From Candidatus Omnitrophota bacterium (GTDB lineage: Bacteria; Omnitrophota; Omnitrophia; Omnitrophales; JACROU01), in NCBI GenBank assembly GCA_029261035.1, contig JAJDCD010000008.1, forward strand, positions 62,001 through 126,000: DNA of 64,000 nt. The letters are read 5' to 3'. Made by a program: the position numbers and the translations under genes. The notes beneath the pieces are model-generated. The model did not search any database, had not been told where the DNA came from, and was given only the letters and a program-made list of their open reading frames with translations. Positions 38,675 through 48,030 of the stretch are shown here, one piece after another (position 1 is the stretch's first letter; each line of letters starts with the position of its first letter).

Positions 38675-38715
38675 CGAAGTCTTCCCTTCATTAAAACAAA
38701 TTTTGTAGCGACCTT

Positions 38716-39213
38716 CTATCTAGAAAACGGTGAGTTTTCCCTAATAAAGTAAGTTAATTTATACAAATCCACATTCCCCAATTGCAGGTGAGCTTTTTCG
38801 CTAAAACCTTTGTTTTCGAAAAGGTTAATAGCGTCTTTCATTTTGGAAGTTGTTTTAAAAACCAATTCTTGATACCCAACTTCTCTACAGAACTCTATAG
38901 CTTTGTCTAACAATTCTCTTCCAACTTTTTTACCTCTAAGTTCTGGAGAAACAAAAATTCTGCGCACCAAAGCTGTTCTATCATCTTCCTGCTTTACTCC
39001 TATACTACCAATAATTTTACCGTCTAAAAGAGCGACAAAGAAAGCTTCTCCTGCTTTACAGTAATAATCAGATATATTTTCTAAATCGTCTGCCGGGAAA
39101 GCCCCCAAAACATCCGAAAACTCTGATTTCATAATATCTGTAATTAGACCACGAACTTCTTTATTGTCTTCTTTTTTAAACTTACGTATTTCAACATTGA
39201 GTTTAGTATTCAC
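38716..39213 (-). CDS. GNAT-family N-acetyltransferase
   Basis: A 165-aa acetyl-CoA-dependent acetyltransferase of unknown substrate. The fold is visible in order: N-terminal strand VEIRKFKKEDNKEV, FFVALLDGKIIGSIGVK, then ALVRRIFVSPELRGKKVGRELLDKAIEFC with the R/Q-x-x-G-x-G/A acetyl-CoA loop, and the late INLFENKGF motif. It starts with GTG 8 nt after AAAGGG. It follows the small basic protein by 31 nt. Confidence 0.87.
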   Translation of the reverse strand: MNTKLNVEIRKFKKEDNKEVRGLITDIMKSEFSDVLGAFPADDLENISDYYCKAGEAFFVALLDGKIIGSIGVKQEDDRTALVRRIFVSPELRGKKVGRELLDKAIEFCREVGYQELVFKTTSKMKDAINLFENKGFSEKAHLQLGNVDLYKLTYFIRENSPFSR

Positions 39214-39244
39214 AAGTGAACCCTTTCGTCATAAGATAATAAAG

Positions 39245-39457
39245 TTATTTCTTTTCTTCACCTTCTTTTTCTTCCTTCTTACCGTCACCCTTGTTCACTT
39301 TAATCTTCTGAGACTTTACCTTTGGTAAACCAAAAACTGTCATGGACTCATCCCATTTTTCAGCTTCCACAAGCTTTTTAATTCTTTCGTATCTTTTTAA
39401 CACATTACGATGCCTAGCTCCCACACCACCAACTCTTAAACTTGGATGTTGACTCAC
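39245..39457 (-). CDS. Small basic protein, PVC-superphylum signature family
   Basis: A 70-aa lysine-rich protein. The N-terminal half, including SQHPSLRVGGVG and RHRNVLKRYERI, matches the small basic protein family described as a signature of the PVC superphylum (Planctomycetes, Verrucomicrobia, Chlamydiae and relatives), thought to bind nucleic acid. The tail is an acidic/basic low-complexity stretch (KGDGKKEEKEGEEKK). It starts with GTG after a strong GGGGGAAG ribosome-binding site and has the best promoter in this part of the window, which fits high expression. It is the main taxonomic marker here. Confidence 0.85.
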   Translation of the reverse strand: MSQHPSLRVGGVGARHRNVLKRYERIKKLVEAEKWDESMTVFGLPKVKSQKIKVNKGDGKKEEKEGEEKK

Positions 39458-39503
39458 TTTACTTCCCCCTTATAGATAACATTTTGTGGTACAAAGACTT
39501 AGT

Positions 39504-39532
39504 ATTATACTCATTTTAAGCCTTATTGGCCA
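39504..39532 (-). promoter_or_regulatory. Sigma-70-type promoter of the small basic protein gene
   Basis: On the minus strand, TGGCCA (39527-39532) and a perfect TATAAT (39504-39509) are exactly 17 bp apart. The expected transcript starts near 39497, about 40 nt before the GTG codon at 39457. Confidence 0.55.
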
Positions 39533-39660
39533 CTAAAATTCAATGCTGTTTACTATCTTACAAATGCTTTAAAGACAATAGGATAGGTTGATCATTTAGA
39601 TAGAATATAACAACTATTTAATCCAGAATTGAATATACCGAGAATAGAAAGAATAAAATA

Positions 39661-40341
39661 TTAGGCAGAAAAACTTCGAACAAAACCGTCATTATTGAGC
39701 TTTAAATCTTTTCTTAATTGAGTTAATACGGCATCTGCATCGTTTTTGCCTGAAAAAGGCCCTACATTTAAAACAAAATATTTTCCACTTTGTTTTATGA
39801 AAGCATCATAGCCTTTAGAGGTCAACTTTTTAGCAGTGCGGCCGGCCGCTGTGTCTGAAACATAGGTAACAAGCTGAATTGCATACCTTTTTTGCTGTTC
39901 AATCTTAATCAGCTGATTTTGAGTCAATGTTGCATTTTCTTGCACAATCTCTTCCGTTCTAATAATAGGGCTTTCCTCTGTTGTTTCCGTATTCGCACCC
40001 GCCTCCAAAGCCTTCTCTTGTTTTTTGGTTTTAGGCTCCACTCTAACAACTTGATCCTCACGTGTCCATTCCTGCTGGATCAAAGGCTCACTACTATTCA
40101 AATTCCGAGATAGGTCTGTTTTTGCGATTTCAACAGCTTTTAGCTTACCCTTTTCAACGCCTAAAGCAAATGTAACTGAAAACAATACCATCAAAGATAT
40201 AGACATAATAACAATTTTATCAAATGTCATAGTAAATTGAATACGATCAAAAAAGGAAGAGTTTGAAGAGTCGTCTTCAGCTTGAAACGGTCTTAAATCA
40301 TTTATATTGTGCTTGGAATCAAAGAATAAATCGCCTTGCAT
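39661..40341 (-). CDS. Membrane-anchored SPOR-domain protein
   Basis: 226 aa from the chosen ATG at 40341. The frame is open further, to 40482, but that would overlap lepB, and AAAGGGG sits 7 nt before 40341. The protein has a short cytosolic N-terminus, one membrane span (VIMSISLMVLFSVTFALGV, about 55-73), a Glu/Thr-rich periplasmic linker and a C-terminal SPOR domain (KRYAIQLVTYVSDTAAGRT to YFVLNVGPFSGKNDAD). It probably binds septal peptidoglycan. It is downstream of lepB and is the second SPOR protein in the window. Confidence 0.82.
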   Translation of the reverse strand: MQGDLFFDSKHNINDLRPFQAEDDSSNSSFFDRIQFTMTFDKIVIMSISLMVLFSVTFALGVEKGKLKAVEIAKTDLSRNLNSSEPLIQQEWTREDQVVRVEPKTKKQEKALEAGANTETTEESPIIRTEEIVQENATLTQNQLIKIEQQKRYAIQLVTYVSDTAAGRTAKKLTSKGYDAFIKQSGKYFVLNVGPFSGKNDADAVLTQLRKDLKLNNDGFVRSFSA

Positions 40342-40445
40342 AAAAGCCCCTTTACTAAAAATTTGGTCTACATTTTGCGTTGTATAAATTATCGACCAAA
40401 AACAGAAATCTTTAAGTAAAAAGGATGCTTTTTTTTGAAATTTTT

Positions 40446-41057
40446 CTACTCGATGAGCCCCACTCTTTTTGGGGGCCACCAAATCAGAAATGCTTTCCCG
40501 AGGGTGTTTTTTTCAGGAACAAATCCCCAATTTCTACTATCACTTGATTGAGCGCTATTATCACCTAACACAAAGTAATGATCTTCAGGGACTTTGATAG
40601 TCTGGCCATAGCGTCCATAATCCCAATCTTCTCGATTATAATAATAATTATTCAAAATCACCTTGGGGTCCTCTAATCGATTCCCATCGATATAAACAGC
40701 CCCATCCTTGATCTCAACCTCCTCGCCTTCAAAAGCAATCAAACGCTTAACAAAGTCTTTTTTAGGATCTAAAGGGTATTTAAAGACCATAACATCCCCT
40801 CTTTCAGGCTCATTAAATCGATAACCTATTTTATTAACTAAAATTTTGTCGTTCTCAATTAATGTCATTCTCATTGACCCTGTTGGGATTTTATATGCCT
40901 GGATAAAAAAAGCTCTGATTATTAAAGCTAATATTAGCGCTATCAGGATAGGCTTTATCCACTCTTCATAAAGATAATTGAAGATTTTCTTTTTATCCCA
41001 TTTATGCTTTTCGTTTGAATTCTTTTCATCCGGCAATGCGGTATTTTTATCTTCCAT
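40446..41057 (-). CDS. lepB: Signal peptidase I
   Basis: Cleaves signal peptides of exported proteins at the outer face of the inner membrane. The 203-aa protein has a cytosolic charged N-terminus, one membrane span (IKPILIALILALIIRAFFI), catalytic Ser in PTGSMRMTL (S61), catalytic Lys in DFVKRL (K104), and the GDNSAQSSDSRNWG box. Its ATG overlaps the lepA stop by one base, the classic lepA-lepB pairing. The giant exported proteins of this window would be among its substrates. Confidence 0.95.
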   Translation of the reverse strand: MEDKNTALPDEKNSNEKHKWDKKKIFNYLYEEWIKPILIALILALIIRAFFIQAYKIPTGSMRMTLIENDKILVNKIGYRFNEPERGDVMVFKYPLDPKKDFVKRLIAFEGEEVEIKDGAVYIDGNRLEDPKVILNNYYYNREDWDYGRYGQTIKVPEDHYFVLGDNSAQSSDSRNWGFVPEKNTLGKAFLIWWPPKRVGLIE

Positions 41058-42838
41058 TATTCCACCTTTAAAATGCTAATAAATGCTTCTTGAGGTAAGT
41101 CAACGCGTCCAACGCGTTTCATTCTTTTCTTACCTTCTTTTTGTTTTTCAATAAGTTTTCTTTTTCTTGTAATATCTCCACCATAACACTTCTCTGTCAC
41201 ATTTTTTCTAAGAGCGGCTACCGATTCTCGAGCTACAATTTTAGCGCCAATTGCCGCTTGGATAGAAACCTCAAACATTTGTCTCGGAATAACCTCTTTA
41301 AGTTTTTCAACTAAACTCTTACCTTTAAAATGTGCATTTTCTTTAACAACAATACAGGAAAGAGCATCTACAGGTTCCGAATTTATTAAAATATCCATTT
41401 TAACTAATTTTGCAGCTTTATATCCAATTAACTCATAGTTAAATGAGCCGTACCCACTAGTAATGGATTTTATTTTATCATTAAAATCCATAACAATCTC
41501 CGACAAAGGTAGCTCGTAAACAAGCAACACAATGCTCGTATCTAAATACTCCGTACTTTTATAGATCCCTCTGCGCTCTTGTGCCAACTTCATAATCCCT
41601 CCCATGCTATCCGGTGGAATCATTATATTAGCTCGTATATAAGGCTCTTCAATCGTTTCTATAACGGAAGGGTCCGGCATTTTAGTTGGGTTTTCAATCT
41701 GATATACAGAACCGTTCGTTTGCAAAATTTGATATACAACACTTGGAGCTGTAATAATAAGCTCTAAATTAAACTCTCTCTCTAAACGCTCCTGAATAAC
41801 GTCCATGTGCAACAAACCTAAAAAGCCACAACGGAACCCGAACCCTAAAGAGGCTGAAGTTTCTGCTTCAAACTGAAATGAAGAGTCATTCAAAAGCATT
41901 TTGTCTAAAGCTTCTCTCAGTAAGGAAAAATCTTTGGAATTCACAGGATACATACCACAAAAAACCATAGGTTGAATATCTTCATACCCAGGCAAAGGTT
42001 CCTTAGCTGGGTTATTTTTTAAAGTAATCGTATCCCCAATTTTTACTTCCGAAACTTTTTTAATATTGCTGACAACATATCCCACTTGCCCCGCATGTAA
42101 TTGATTCACTTTTTCTTCTCTAGGATTCAAAATACCCAGTTCCAAAACCTCAGACTCTGTTTTTATTTGCATCATTTGTACAACATCACCCTTTTTAAGA
42201 ACACCATCTATAACTCGAATATAAGTAACAACTCCACGGTAATTGTCATAGATTGAATCAAAAATAAGTGCTTTCAAAGGAGCCTTAACATCTCCTTGCG
42301 GCTTTGGAATACGATTGATTATAGCTTCAAAAACATCTGAAGCACCTTCTCCACTTTTAGCACTGGTATAGATAATATCCTCTATATCCATATCCAAAAT
42401 ATTACAAATTTCTTCAGCTACTTTTTCTTTATCTGCAGCCGGCAAATCAATCTTAGTTACAATAGGAATAATAACGAGATCTCGCTCTAAGGCTAAATAT
42501 AAATTAGTCATTGTTTGAGCCTCAACACCCTGACCCGCATCAACTAAAAGCAAAACACCTTCGCAAGCAGCCAAACTTTTAGAAACTTCATAGGTGAAAT
42601 CAATATGACCAGGAGTATCAATTAAATTAAGCATATGCTCCTTATAAAACAACCGTACCGCTCGAGCTTTAATGGTAATGCCTCGCTCTCGTTCCAGCTC
42701 CATATCATCTAACAACTGGTCTCTAAACTCTCTTTTAGAGATAGCTCCAGAATCTAATAAAAGTCGGTCTGCTAACGTCGACTTTCCATGATCGATATGA
42801 GCAATAATTGAGAAATTCCTTATTTTTGATGTATCCAT
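41057..42838 (-). CDS. lepA: Elongation factor 4 (LepA)
   Basis: A ribosome-associated translational GTPase that acts on stalled or mistranslocated ribosomes. The 593-aa protein shows the full GTPase set: AHIDHGKST (G1), RERGITIKA (G2), DTPGHIDF (G3) and TKIDL (G4), then domain II and the LepA-specific C-terminal domain ending [17 protein letters not shown]. The length is normal. The start is 5 bases after the rpe stop, with no clear ribosome-binding site, so coupling is likely. Confidence 0.97.
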   Translation of the reverse strand: MDTSKIRNFSIIAHIDHGKSTLADRLLLDSGAISKREFRDQLLDDMELERERGITIKARAVRLFYKEHMLNLIDTPGHIDFTYEVSKSLAACEGVLLLVDAGQGVEAQTMTNLYLALERDLVIIPIVTKIDLPAADKEKVAEEICNILDMDIEDIIYTSAKSGEGASDVFEAIINRIPKPQGDVKAPLKALIFDSIYDNYRGVVTYIRVIDGVLKKGDVVQMMQIKTESEVLELGILNPREEKVNQLHAGQVGYVVSNIKKVSEVKIGDTITLKNNPAKEPLPGYEDIQPMVFCGMYPVNSKDFSLLREALDKMLLNDSSFQFEAETSASLGFGFRCGFLGLLHMDVIQERLEREFNLELIITAPSVVYQILQTNGSVYQIENPTKMPDPSVIETIEEPYIRANIMIPPDSMGGIMKLAQERRGIYKSTEYLDTSIVLLVYELPLSEIVMDFNDKIKSITSGYGSFNYELIGYKAAKLVKMDILINSEPVDALSCIVVKENAHFKGKSLVEKLKEVIPRQMFEVSIQAAIGAKIVARESVAALRKNVTEKCYGGDITRKRKLIEKQKEGKKRMKRVGRVDLPQEAFISILKVE

Positions 42839-42842
42839 ATTT

Positions 42843-43493
42843 TTATTGCGCTCTTAACTCTTCTATAATTTCCTTACGATTTTGTTTTTTAAAAATACTG
42901 GAGCCTGCTACTAAAATATCAACTCCGGCCTGTTTTGCAACTATTGCAGTTTCAGGGGAAATGCCTCCATCCACAGAAATAAGCCCTTTAAATTCCCCCC
43001 TTAAATCTCTCACTTTTTGAATCATTTCTTCCATAAATGACTGTCCTCCAAAGCCAGGCTCCACTGTCATAATCAAAATAAGGTCTATCTGATCCAAATA
43101 AGGTTTTAAAGTGTCTATAGAAGTCTTAGGTCTCAATGAAAGACCTACCTTGGCTCCCAACTCCTTTATTTTAGCAATCGTTTCACCTAATTTATCTGTG
43201 GCTTCAACATGCACCGTAATCCAATCTGCACCCGCACTCCTAAAATCTTCAACATATCTAATTGGATCATCAATCATTAAATGAACATCAAGGGGAAGCT
43301 TCGTAGAAGAACGAACCGATGAAACAACACAAGGTCCTATAGAAATATTAGGAACAAAAGACCCGTCCATAACATCCACATGAATCAGATCACAACCCGC
43401 CTTTTCCACGTCTTGAATTTCTTCTGCTAATTTGCCAAAATCAGCAGCGAGGATACTTGGCGCTACCAAAATATTTCTTTTTTTATCACTCAT
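42843..43493 (-). CDS. rpe: Ribulose-phosphate 3-epimerase
   Basis: Interconverts ribulose 5-phosphate and xylulose 5-phosphate (pentose phosphate pathway). The TIM-barrel protein of 216 aa shows [27 protein letters not shown] with metal ligands, [21 protein letters not shown] and VDGGIS. The frame is open to an ATG at 43517, but the ATG at 43493 is preferred because AAAGGTG lies 8 nt upstream and the protein then starts at the usual place. It precedes lepA. Confidence 0.95.
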   Translation of the reverse strand: MSDKKRNILVAPSILAADFGKLAEEIQDVEKAGCDLIHVDVMDGSFVPNISIGPCVVSSVRSSTKLPLDVHLMIDDPIRYVEDFRSAGADWITVHVEATDKLGETIAKIKELGAKVGLSLRPKTSIDTLKPYLDQIDLILIMTVEPGFGGQSFMEEMIQKVRDLRGEFKGLISVDGGISPETAIVAKQAGVDILVAGSSIFKKQNRKEIIEELRAQ

Positions 43494-43555
43494 AACAACG
43501 TCACCTTTCTTACGCAAAATACGTATCTTACCCTTTTTAATCCCAAATAAAATAT

Positions 43556-44827
43556 TTAATTATGAAGGAACTCTGTCTCTATCAAAGCTTTTTGTTTTTC
43601 TGACAAAGCCCCTATTGCAGCAAAGCTCGTATGGTTTCTTTTAAACATCTCTTTTGCACATAGTTGAATATCTTCCACGGTAACTTTTTCGACTTGATTC
43701 TTAATTTCTTCTCGTGTGGGTATTGAATTTTCATACAAATACTTTTCACCCAACCAGGTCATATAATCAAGAGTGTCTTCAATAGACATATAAAACTGCC
43801 CAAGTAAATAGTCTTTTGCTCTTCGAAGCTCATTACTCCGAACTCCTTTTTCTTTAATTTTATTCAGCTCCCTTAAAATAAGTTTCACAGAGCTCACAGC
43901 CTTGACCGGGTCTACACCCGCAGAAATAGTAAAACAACCCGTATCTGCATACGTATTCAATTCCGAACTAATTTCATAGGCTATCCCTTTTTTCTCACGC
44001 AATTCTTCAAAAAGCCTACTGCTCATATTTGCGCCCAAAATAATGTTTAACAAGCCCGCAGGATAACGTTTAGGATCTGATTGGGAATACGCATGATAAC
44101 CAATAACAAAATGAGTCTGTTCTGTATTTCGATCTACAAACATAATCCTTGGCTTTGTCTGTAGGTTGGATGCTTTCTTAAAAGAAGAGGGCTTCCCTTT
44201 AGGAATTTTTGAAAAGTTTTTTTCAATCATATCCCTTATCTCTTCATAAACAAAATCTCCACACACAGACACAACTAGATTTGAAGCTGTATAATATTTT
44301 TTAAAATACTTAACTAAATCTTTACGACTTAACTTTGAAACCGTATTTTCATCTCCAGCTAATAACTGCCCCAATCGTTGATTTTTCCATAACAAAGTAC
44401 TAATGAGATCATAGATATAATTACCCGGTTGATCCAAATACATTTTGACCTCATCTAATATAACAGCTCTCTCTTTTTCAATTTCTTTGCTCAAAAATAA
44501 AGGGGAATGAATCATGTCTGCCAAAATCGCTAAAGATGAGTCAAAGAAAGGATGAAGCGTTTTTACAAAAAAACAAGTAGACTCTTCTGTTGTATAAGCG
44601 TTAAGAACCCCTCCGCACCCTTCAATTTCTTCTTTAATTTGCTTTGTGGTTTTATGCTTCGTTCCCTTAAAGAGCATGTGTTCAATAAAATGTGCTGCCC
44701 CTGCCTGATGCGAAGGCTCATGCCTTCCTCCAAATTTAGTAAAAACTCCCATTGAAATAGAATCTTTACTTCGCATACGAGAAGCCACAATCTTAAGCCC
44801 ATTATCTAATTGATCTAAAACATACAT
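43556..44827 (-). CDS. M16-family zinc peptidase (processing protease-like)
   Basis: A 423-aa member of the insulinase/mitochondrial processing peptidase family. The inverted zinc motif HFIEH (H46, E49, H50) and the downstream acidic metal ligand in the EKERAVILDEVKMY helix (about 115-128) are intact. The second domain carries the GLLNIILGANMSSRLFEELREKKGIAY segment typical of family B halves. There is no signal peptide. Bacterial homologues (PqqL/YmxG group) cut peptides or processed fragments. It follows ruvX by 12 nt. Confidence 0.92.
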   Translation of the reverse strand: MYVLDQLDNGLKIVASRMRSKDSISMGVFTKFGGRHEPSHQAGAAHFIEHMLFKGTKHKTTKQIKEEIEGCGGVLNAYTTEESTCFFVKTLHPFFDSSLAILADMIHSPLFLSKEIEKERAVILDEVKMYLDQPGNYIYDLISTLLWKNQRLGQLLAGDENTVSKLSRKDLVKYFKKYYTASNLVVSVCGDFVYEEIRDMIEKNFSKIPKGKPSSFKKASNLQTKPRIMFVDRNTEQTHFVIGYHAYSQSDPKRYPAGLLNIILGANMSSRLFEELREKKGIAYEISSELNTYADTGCFTISAGVDPVKAVSSVKLILRELNKIKEKGVRSNELRRAKDYLLGQFYMSIEDTLDYMTWLGEKYLYENSIPTREEIKNQVEKVTVEDIQLCAKEMFKRNHTSFAAIGALSEKQKALIETEFLHN

Positions 44828-44839
44828 AAGATTTCCACT

Positions 44840-45259
44840 CTATTGACTATCTAAATAGTTTTGAAGAATAATTTGAGCTGCCATAGAATCAATTTTTTGC
44901 TTCCGTTTTTTTCGAGAAAGATCTGCTTCTATCATCAGCTTTTCAGCAGAAACCGTCGACAAACGCTCATCCCAATACTGAACTGGAATCTCAATAATCT
45001 TTTTTAATAAATCCACAAAATCGATTACAGACTGAGCTGAAGGCCCTAAGCTCCCATCCATATTTTTAGGAAGCCCGACTAAAAGAATTTCAATCTGTTC
45101 TTCAAAAATAAATCTCTTAATTTCCTCAAGCGCAAACTCTGTACTTTTTCTTAAGATATATGGGTGTGGATGAGCCGCAACACCTAAAAGGTCAGAGGTA
45201 GCAACTCCTATTCGACGCGTTCCCACATCTAGAGACATCACTTTTTGTTTTAAATTCAT
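44840..45259 (-). CDS. ruvX: YqgF/RuvX-family RNase H-fold nuclease
   Basis: A putative Holliday junction resolvase or pre-16S rRNA nuclease with an RNase H-like fold. 139 aa from ATG 45259. The frame extends to 45289, but that start lies inside trpA, while 45259 begins next to the trpA stop. It has SLDVGTRRIGVATSD with the first catalytic Asp, VGLPKNMDGSLG, YWDERLST and the late IDSMAAQIILQNYLD with the last Asp. The length is normal. Confidence 0.92.
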   Translation of the reverse strand: MNLKQKVMSLDVGTRRIGVATSDLLGVAAHPHPYILRKSTEFALEEIKRFIFEEQIEILLVGLPKNMDGSLGPSAQSVIDFVDLLKKIIEIPVQYWDERLSTVSAEKLMIEADLSRKKRKQKIDSMAAQIILQNYLDSQ

Positions 45260-45260
45260 A

Positions 45261-46061
45261 CTATGCTTTGGGATGACATATTTGAACAAAATTTTCCAAA
45301 TATTTTCTTACTTTTAGTTTATTTTTACCGCTTTGTTTAATTTGTTCTACCAGAGCGCTGCCAACAATAACTCCGTCAGCATCCTTCAAAAGCTTCTTAA
45401 CTTGCTCCGCAGAAGAAACTCCAAAACCAACCAGAACCGGCAAAGAAGATACCTTCTTAATTTCAGATATCTTTTTCTTAATTTTAGGCGCTAATTTATT
45501 TTGTTTTCCTGTAACCCCTTTTCTTGAAACATAATAAATAAAACCTGAACCTTTTTTCGTAATTTTACGAATTCGCTCTTCTGTTGTCGTTGGTGCTACT
45601 AAGAATATTTGACTCATTTGATTTCTTCTTAGAAGAACCCCTAGACGATCATCTTCTTCAGGGGGTAAATCTGGACATAAAACACCATTAAACCCAGATG
45701 ATTTTAATTGCTTCACAAAATCAAAAAGGCCTATTTGCAAAACAATATTATAGTATGAGAAAAAAATTATCGGCACTCTAACACCCGAAGCTCTCAGTCT
45801 CTTCACCATACTAAAAGCATCTTTAATACGAATACGATGATCCAAAGCATATTGAGAGGAATCTTGAATTGTTGGACCATCTGCCATAGGATCAGAAAAG
45901 GGAATGCCCAATTCAACAATATCAACTCCCAACTTATCACAAATTCGAATCCACTCTTCCGTATCTTTTAAACTTTTATACCCTAAAGTAAAAAAAGCAC
46001 AAAAAATCTTTTTTCCATTTTCAATTTTTGTTTTCAATTCTTTTTCTAACGGATTAGACAT
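45261..46061 (-). CDS. trpA: Tryptophan synthase alpha subunit
   Basis: Cleaves indole-3-glycerol phosphate to indole and glyceraldehyde 3-phosphate inside the TrpAB complex. The 266-aa TIM barrel has catalytic E50 ([12 protein letters not shown]) and D61 (MADGPTIQ), [12 protein letters not shown]-type and [10 protein letters not shown] loops and [11 protein letters not shown] with a phosphate-binding GSALVE. It overlaps trpB by 8 nt. No other trp biosynthesis gene (trpE, D, C, F) is nearby and no leader peptide or attenuator was seen. Confidence 0.95.
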   Translation of the reverse strand: MSNPLEKELKTKIENGKKIFCAFFTLGYKSLKDTEEWIRICDKLGVDIVELGIPFSDPMADGPTIQDSSQYALDHRIRIKDAFSMVKRLRASGVRVPIIFFSYYNIVLQIGLFDFVKQLKSSGFNGVLCPDLPPEEDDRLGVLLRRNQMSQIFLVAPTTTEERIRKITKKGSGFIYYVSRKGVTGKQNKLAPKIKKKISEIKKVSSLPVLVGFGVSSAEQVKKLLKDADGVIVGSALVEQIKQSGKNKLKVRKYLENFVQICHPKA

Positions 46062-47253
46062 TTTTAGAATCCCATTCTTGAATCATGTGAATATCTTTAT
46101 CTCCCCGACCTGACAAACACACAATGACAGACTCCGATTTTTTTGTCTTTGGCATCAACTTATCTAAATAAGCTAAAGCATGAGAGGTTTCCAAAGCAGG
46201 AATAATCCCCTCTAACTGCGTTAATCGATGAAAAGCTTTAACAGCTTGCGCATCAGTCACAGAAACATAATCAACCCTTTTGAGGCTCTTCAAATAAGCA
46301 TGTTCTGGTCCTACAGAAGGATAATCTAACCCAGCGGATATGGAGTGCGCCAGCTGAACCTGCCCATCCTCATCCTGCAAAAGTAAACTTTTCATGCCAT
46401 GCAAAACCCCAGGCTTCCCTTTTAAAATAGCAGCGGCATGATTTGAGGTATGAACACCCTCCCCCGCCGCCTCAACTCCAATAATTCGGACCTTGTCTTT
46501 TAGAAATGGGTAAAACAAACCAATAGAATTACTCCCCCCACCAACACAAGCTAATAAATAATTTGGAGATTTTTTTAATTTTTGTTTATGCTGTAATTTC
46601 GCTTCTTTTCCAATTACAGACTGAAAATCTCTAACAATCATCGGATAAGGATGTGGCCCTACGCAAGAACCAATCAAATAATGCGTGTCATCCACATTTG
46701 TAACCCAATCTCGAATAGCTTCATTCGTTGCATCTTTCAAAGTTTTGGAACCCGAATAAACTGGAATTACTTCAGCACCTAACAACTTCATCTTATAAAC
46801 ATTCAAGGCTTGCCTTTTAACATCTTCCGCACCCATATACACAACACACTCTAACCCAAAAACTTTTGCTGCTGTTGCCGACGCAACTCCATGTTGGCCA
46901 GCGCCCGTCTCAGCCACAATGCGTTTCTTCTTTAAGTACACCGCCATGAGAGCCTGTCCCAATGTATTATTAATTTTATGAGCACCTGTATGACACAAAT
47001 CTTCTCTTTTTAAATATATCTTAGCTTTCCCATAATAATTCGTTAAATTCTTAGCTAAGTATAGCGCTGTCGGTCTCCCCGCATAATCTGATAAATAAAA
47101 TTCCAAGTCTTTTTGAAACTTCTTATCCTTAGTTAGACGATGATAAGCTTCCGTTAATTTCTCTAAAGCTTCCACAAGCGTTTCCGGAACATAACGTCCA
47201 CCGTAATCATCGAAATGACCTTGTTTATCTGGTACCGATTGTTTGTTTTTCAT
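46054..47253 (-). CDS. trpB: Tryptophan synthase beta subunit
   Basis: A PLP enzyme that joins indole and serine to tryptophan. The 399-aa protein has the TrpB1 start [28 protein letters not shown] with the PLP lysine K93, [10 protein letters not shown], a [10 protein letters not shown] loop and the PLP phosphate-binding [10 protein letters not shown]. It is the standard TrpB1 type. It lies 21 nt after batE, so it is probably transcribed with bat genes, an odd pairing. Confidence 0.97.
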   Translation of the reverse strand: MKNKQSVPDKQGHFDDYGGRYVPETLVEALEKLTEAYHRLTKDKKFQKDLEFYLSDYAGRPTALYLAKNLTNYYGKAKIYLKREDLCHTGAHKINNTLGQALMAVYLKKKRIVAETGAGQHGVASATAAKVFGLECVVYMGAEDVKRQALNVYKMKLLGAEVIPVYSGSKTLKDATNEAIRDWVTNVDDTHYLIGSCVGPHPYPMIVRDFQSVIGKEAKLQHKQKLKKSPNYLLACVGGGSNSIGLFYPFLKDKVRIIGVEAAGEGVHTSNHAAAILKGKPGVLHGMKSLLLQDEDGQVQLAHSISAGLDYPSVGPEHAYLKSLKRVDYVSVTDAQAVKAFHRLTQLEGIIPALETSHALAYLDKLMPKTKKSESVIVCLSGRGDKDIHMIQEWDSKNV

Positions 47254-47274
47254 TTACATTTTCCATTCCTAATT

Positions 47275-48030
47275 TTATATTTTAATAACTTCTAAATCAT
47301 CTTTCGAAATCCACCCATGATCTTCATTAAATAATTGAACACGGTTCCAATTTGATTCAGACTCAAGCACTCTCACCTTCAATCCTTCAGCAAGTTTAAA
47401 AACTGTTTTTTCCTCTAACGAAGGACCATATCTCGCTGGAGCATCTTTTCGTATAACAATCGCATAAGAAACATACTGATCAACCCAATATTTAACCCCA
47501 GTTAAAAAGATCACAACACACAAAAGAGTAATCAAATACTTGGAAAACAAATTCTGCATAGGAGCTCTTTTTAAAAGAAGTCGGATTATCATCCATAAAA
47601 ATGCAATCAAAAGAACTGAAAATAAAATAATTTGAATTTCAATTAACGTCCACTGCCCTGAAATAAACTCCATTAATTTTATTATGTCATTTCTTTTATC
47701 TTCCACCTTCGTATCCACAAGACCTTTAACAAATCTTAAATTATGTTTAACATCAGGATCTCTAGGGGCAAGCATTTTAGCTTTTTCATATGAAGCAATA
47801 GACAAACCTAATTTTTTTTCCTTATAAGCTGCGTTACCTAAATTATAAAAAGCTTCTGGAGTTGCTTTGATTAAACTAATTTTTTGATAAAGATCCAAAG
47901 CTTCATCATACAAATCGCTTTTAAATAAATCGTTAGCTTCGTCAAAATCCTTCACATAGCTCTCTTCAAGAGCAAAAGAAATACTACAAAACAAAATTCC
48001 GACTAAAAAGAATAAGGCTATTTTTTTCAT
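47275..48030 (-). CDS. batE: BatE-like protein: signal peptide, TPR, two membrane spans, SH3
   Basis: A 251-aa protein. A signal peptide (to about SFALEE) is followed by two to three TPR units (EANDLFKSDLYDEALDLYQKI; FYNLGNAAYKEKKLGLSIASY), two hydrophobic spans (about 128-150 and 160-180) and a C-terminal bacterial SH3 domain. This is the BatE layout of the Bacteroides aerotolerance operon. It overlaps batD by four bases (ATGA). BatA, BatB, BatC and a stand-alone MoxR are absent here. Function: envelope stress or oxidative tolerance in some bacteria. Confidence 0.8.
   Translation of the reverse strand: MKKIALFFLVGILFCSISFALEESYVKDFDEANDLFKSDLYDEALDLYQKISLIKATPEAFYNLGNAAYKEKKLGLSIASYEKAKMLAPRDPDVKHNLRFVKGLVDTKVEDKRNDIIKLMEFISGQWTLIEIQIILFSVLLIAFLWMIIRLLLKRAPMQNLFSKYLITLLCVVIFLTGVKYWVDQYVSYAIVIRKDAPARYGPSLEEKTVFKLAEGLKVRVLESESNWNRVQLFNEDHGWISKDDLEVIKI

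Noticed and set aside
39661-40482. Longer SPOR-protein start at 40482
   Set aside because: It would overlap the lepB coding region and lacks a ribosome-binding site; the ATG at 40341 has AAAGGGG at good spacing.
46054-47275. Tryptophan attenuator or leader before trpB
   Set aside because: Only 21 nt separate batE and trpB; no leader peptide with Trp codons or alternative hairpins is visible.
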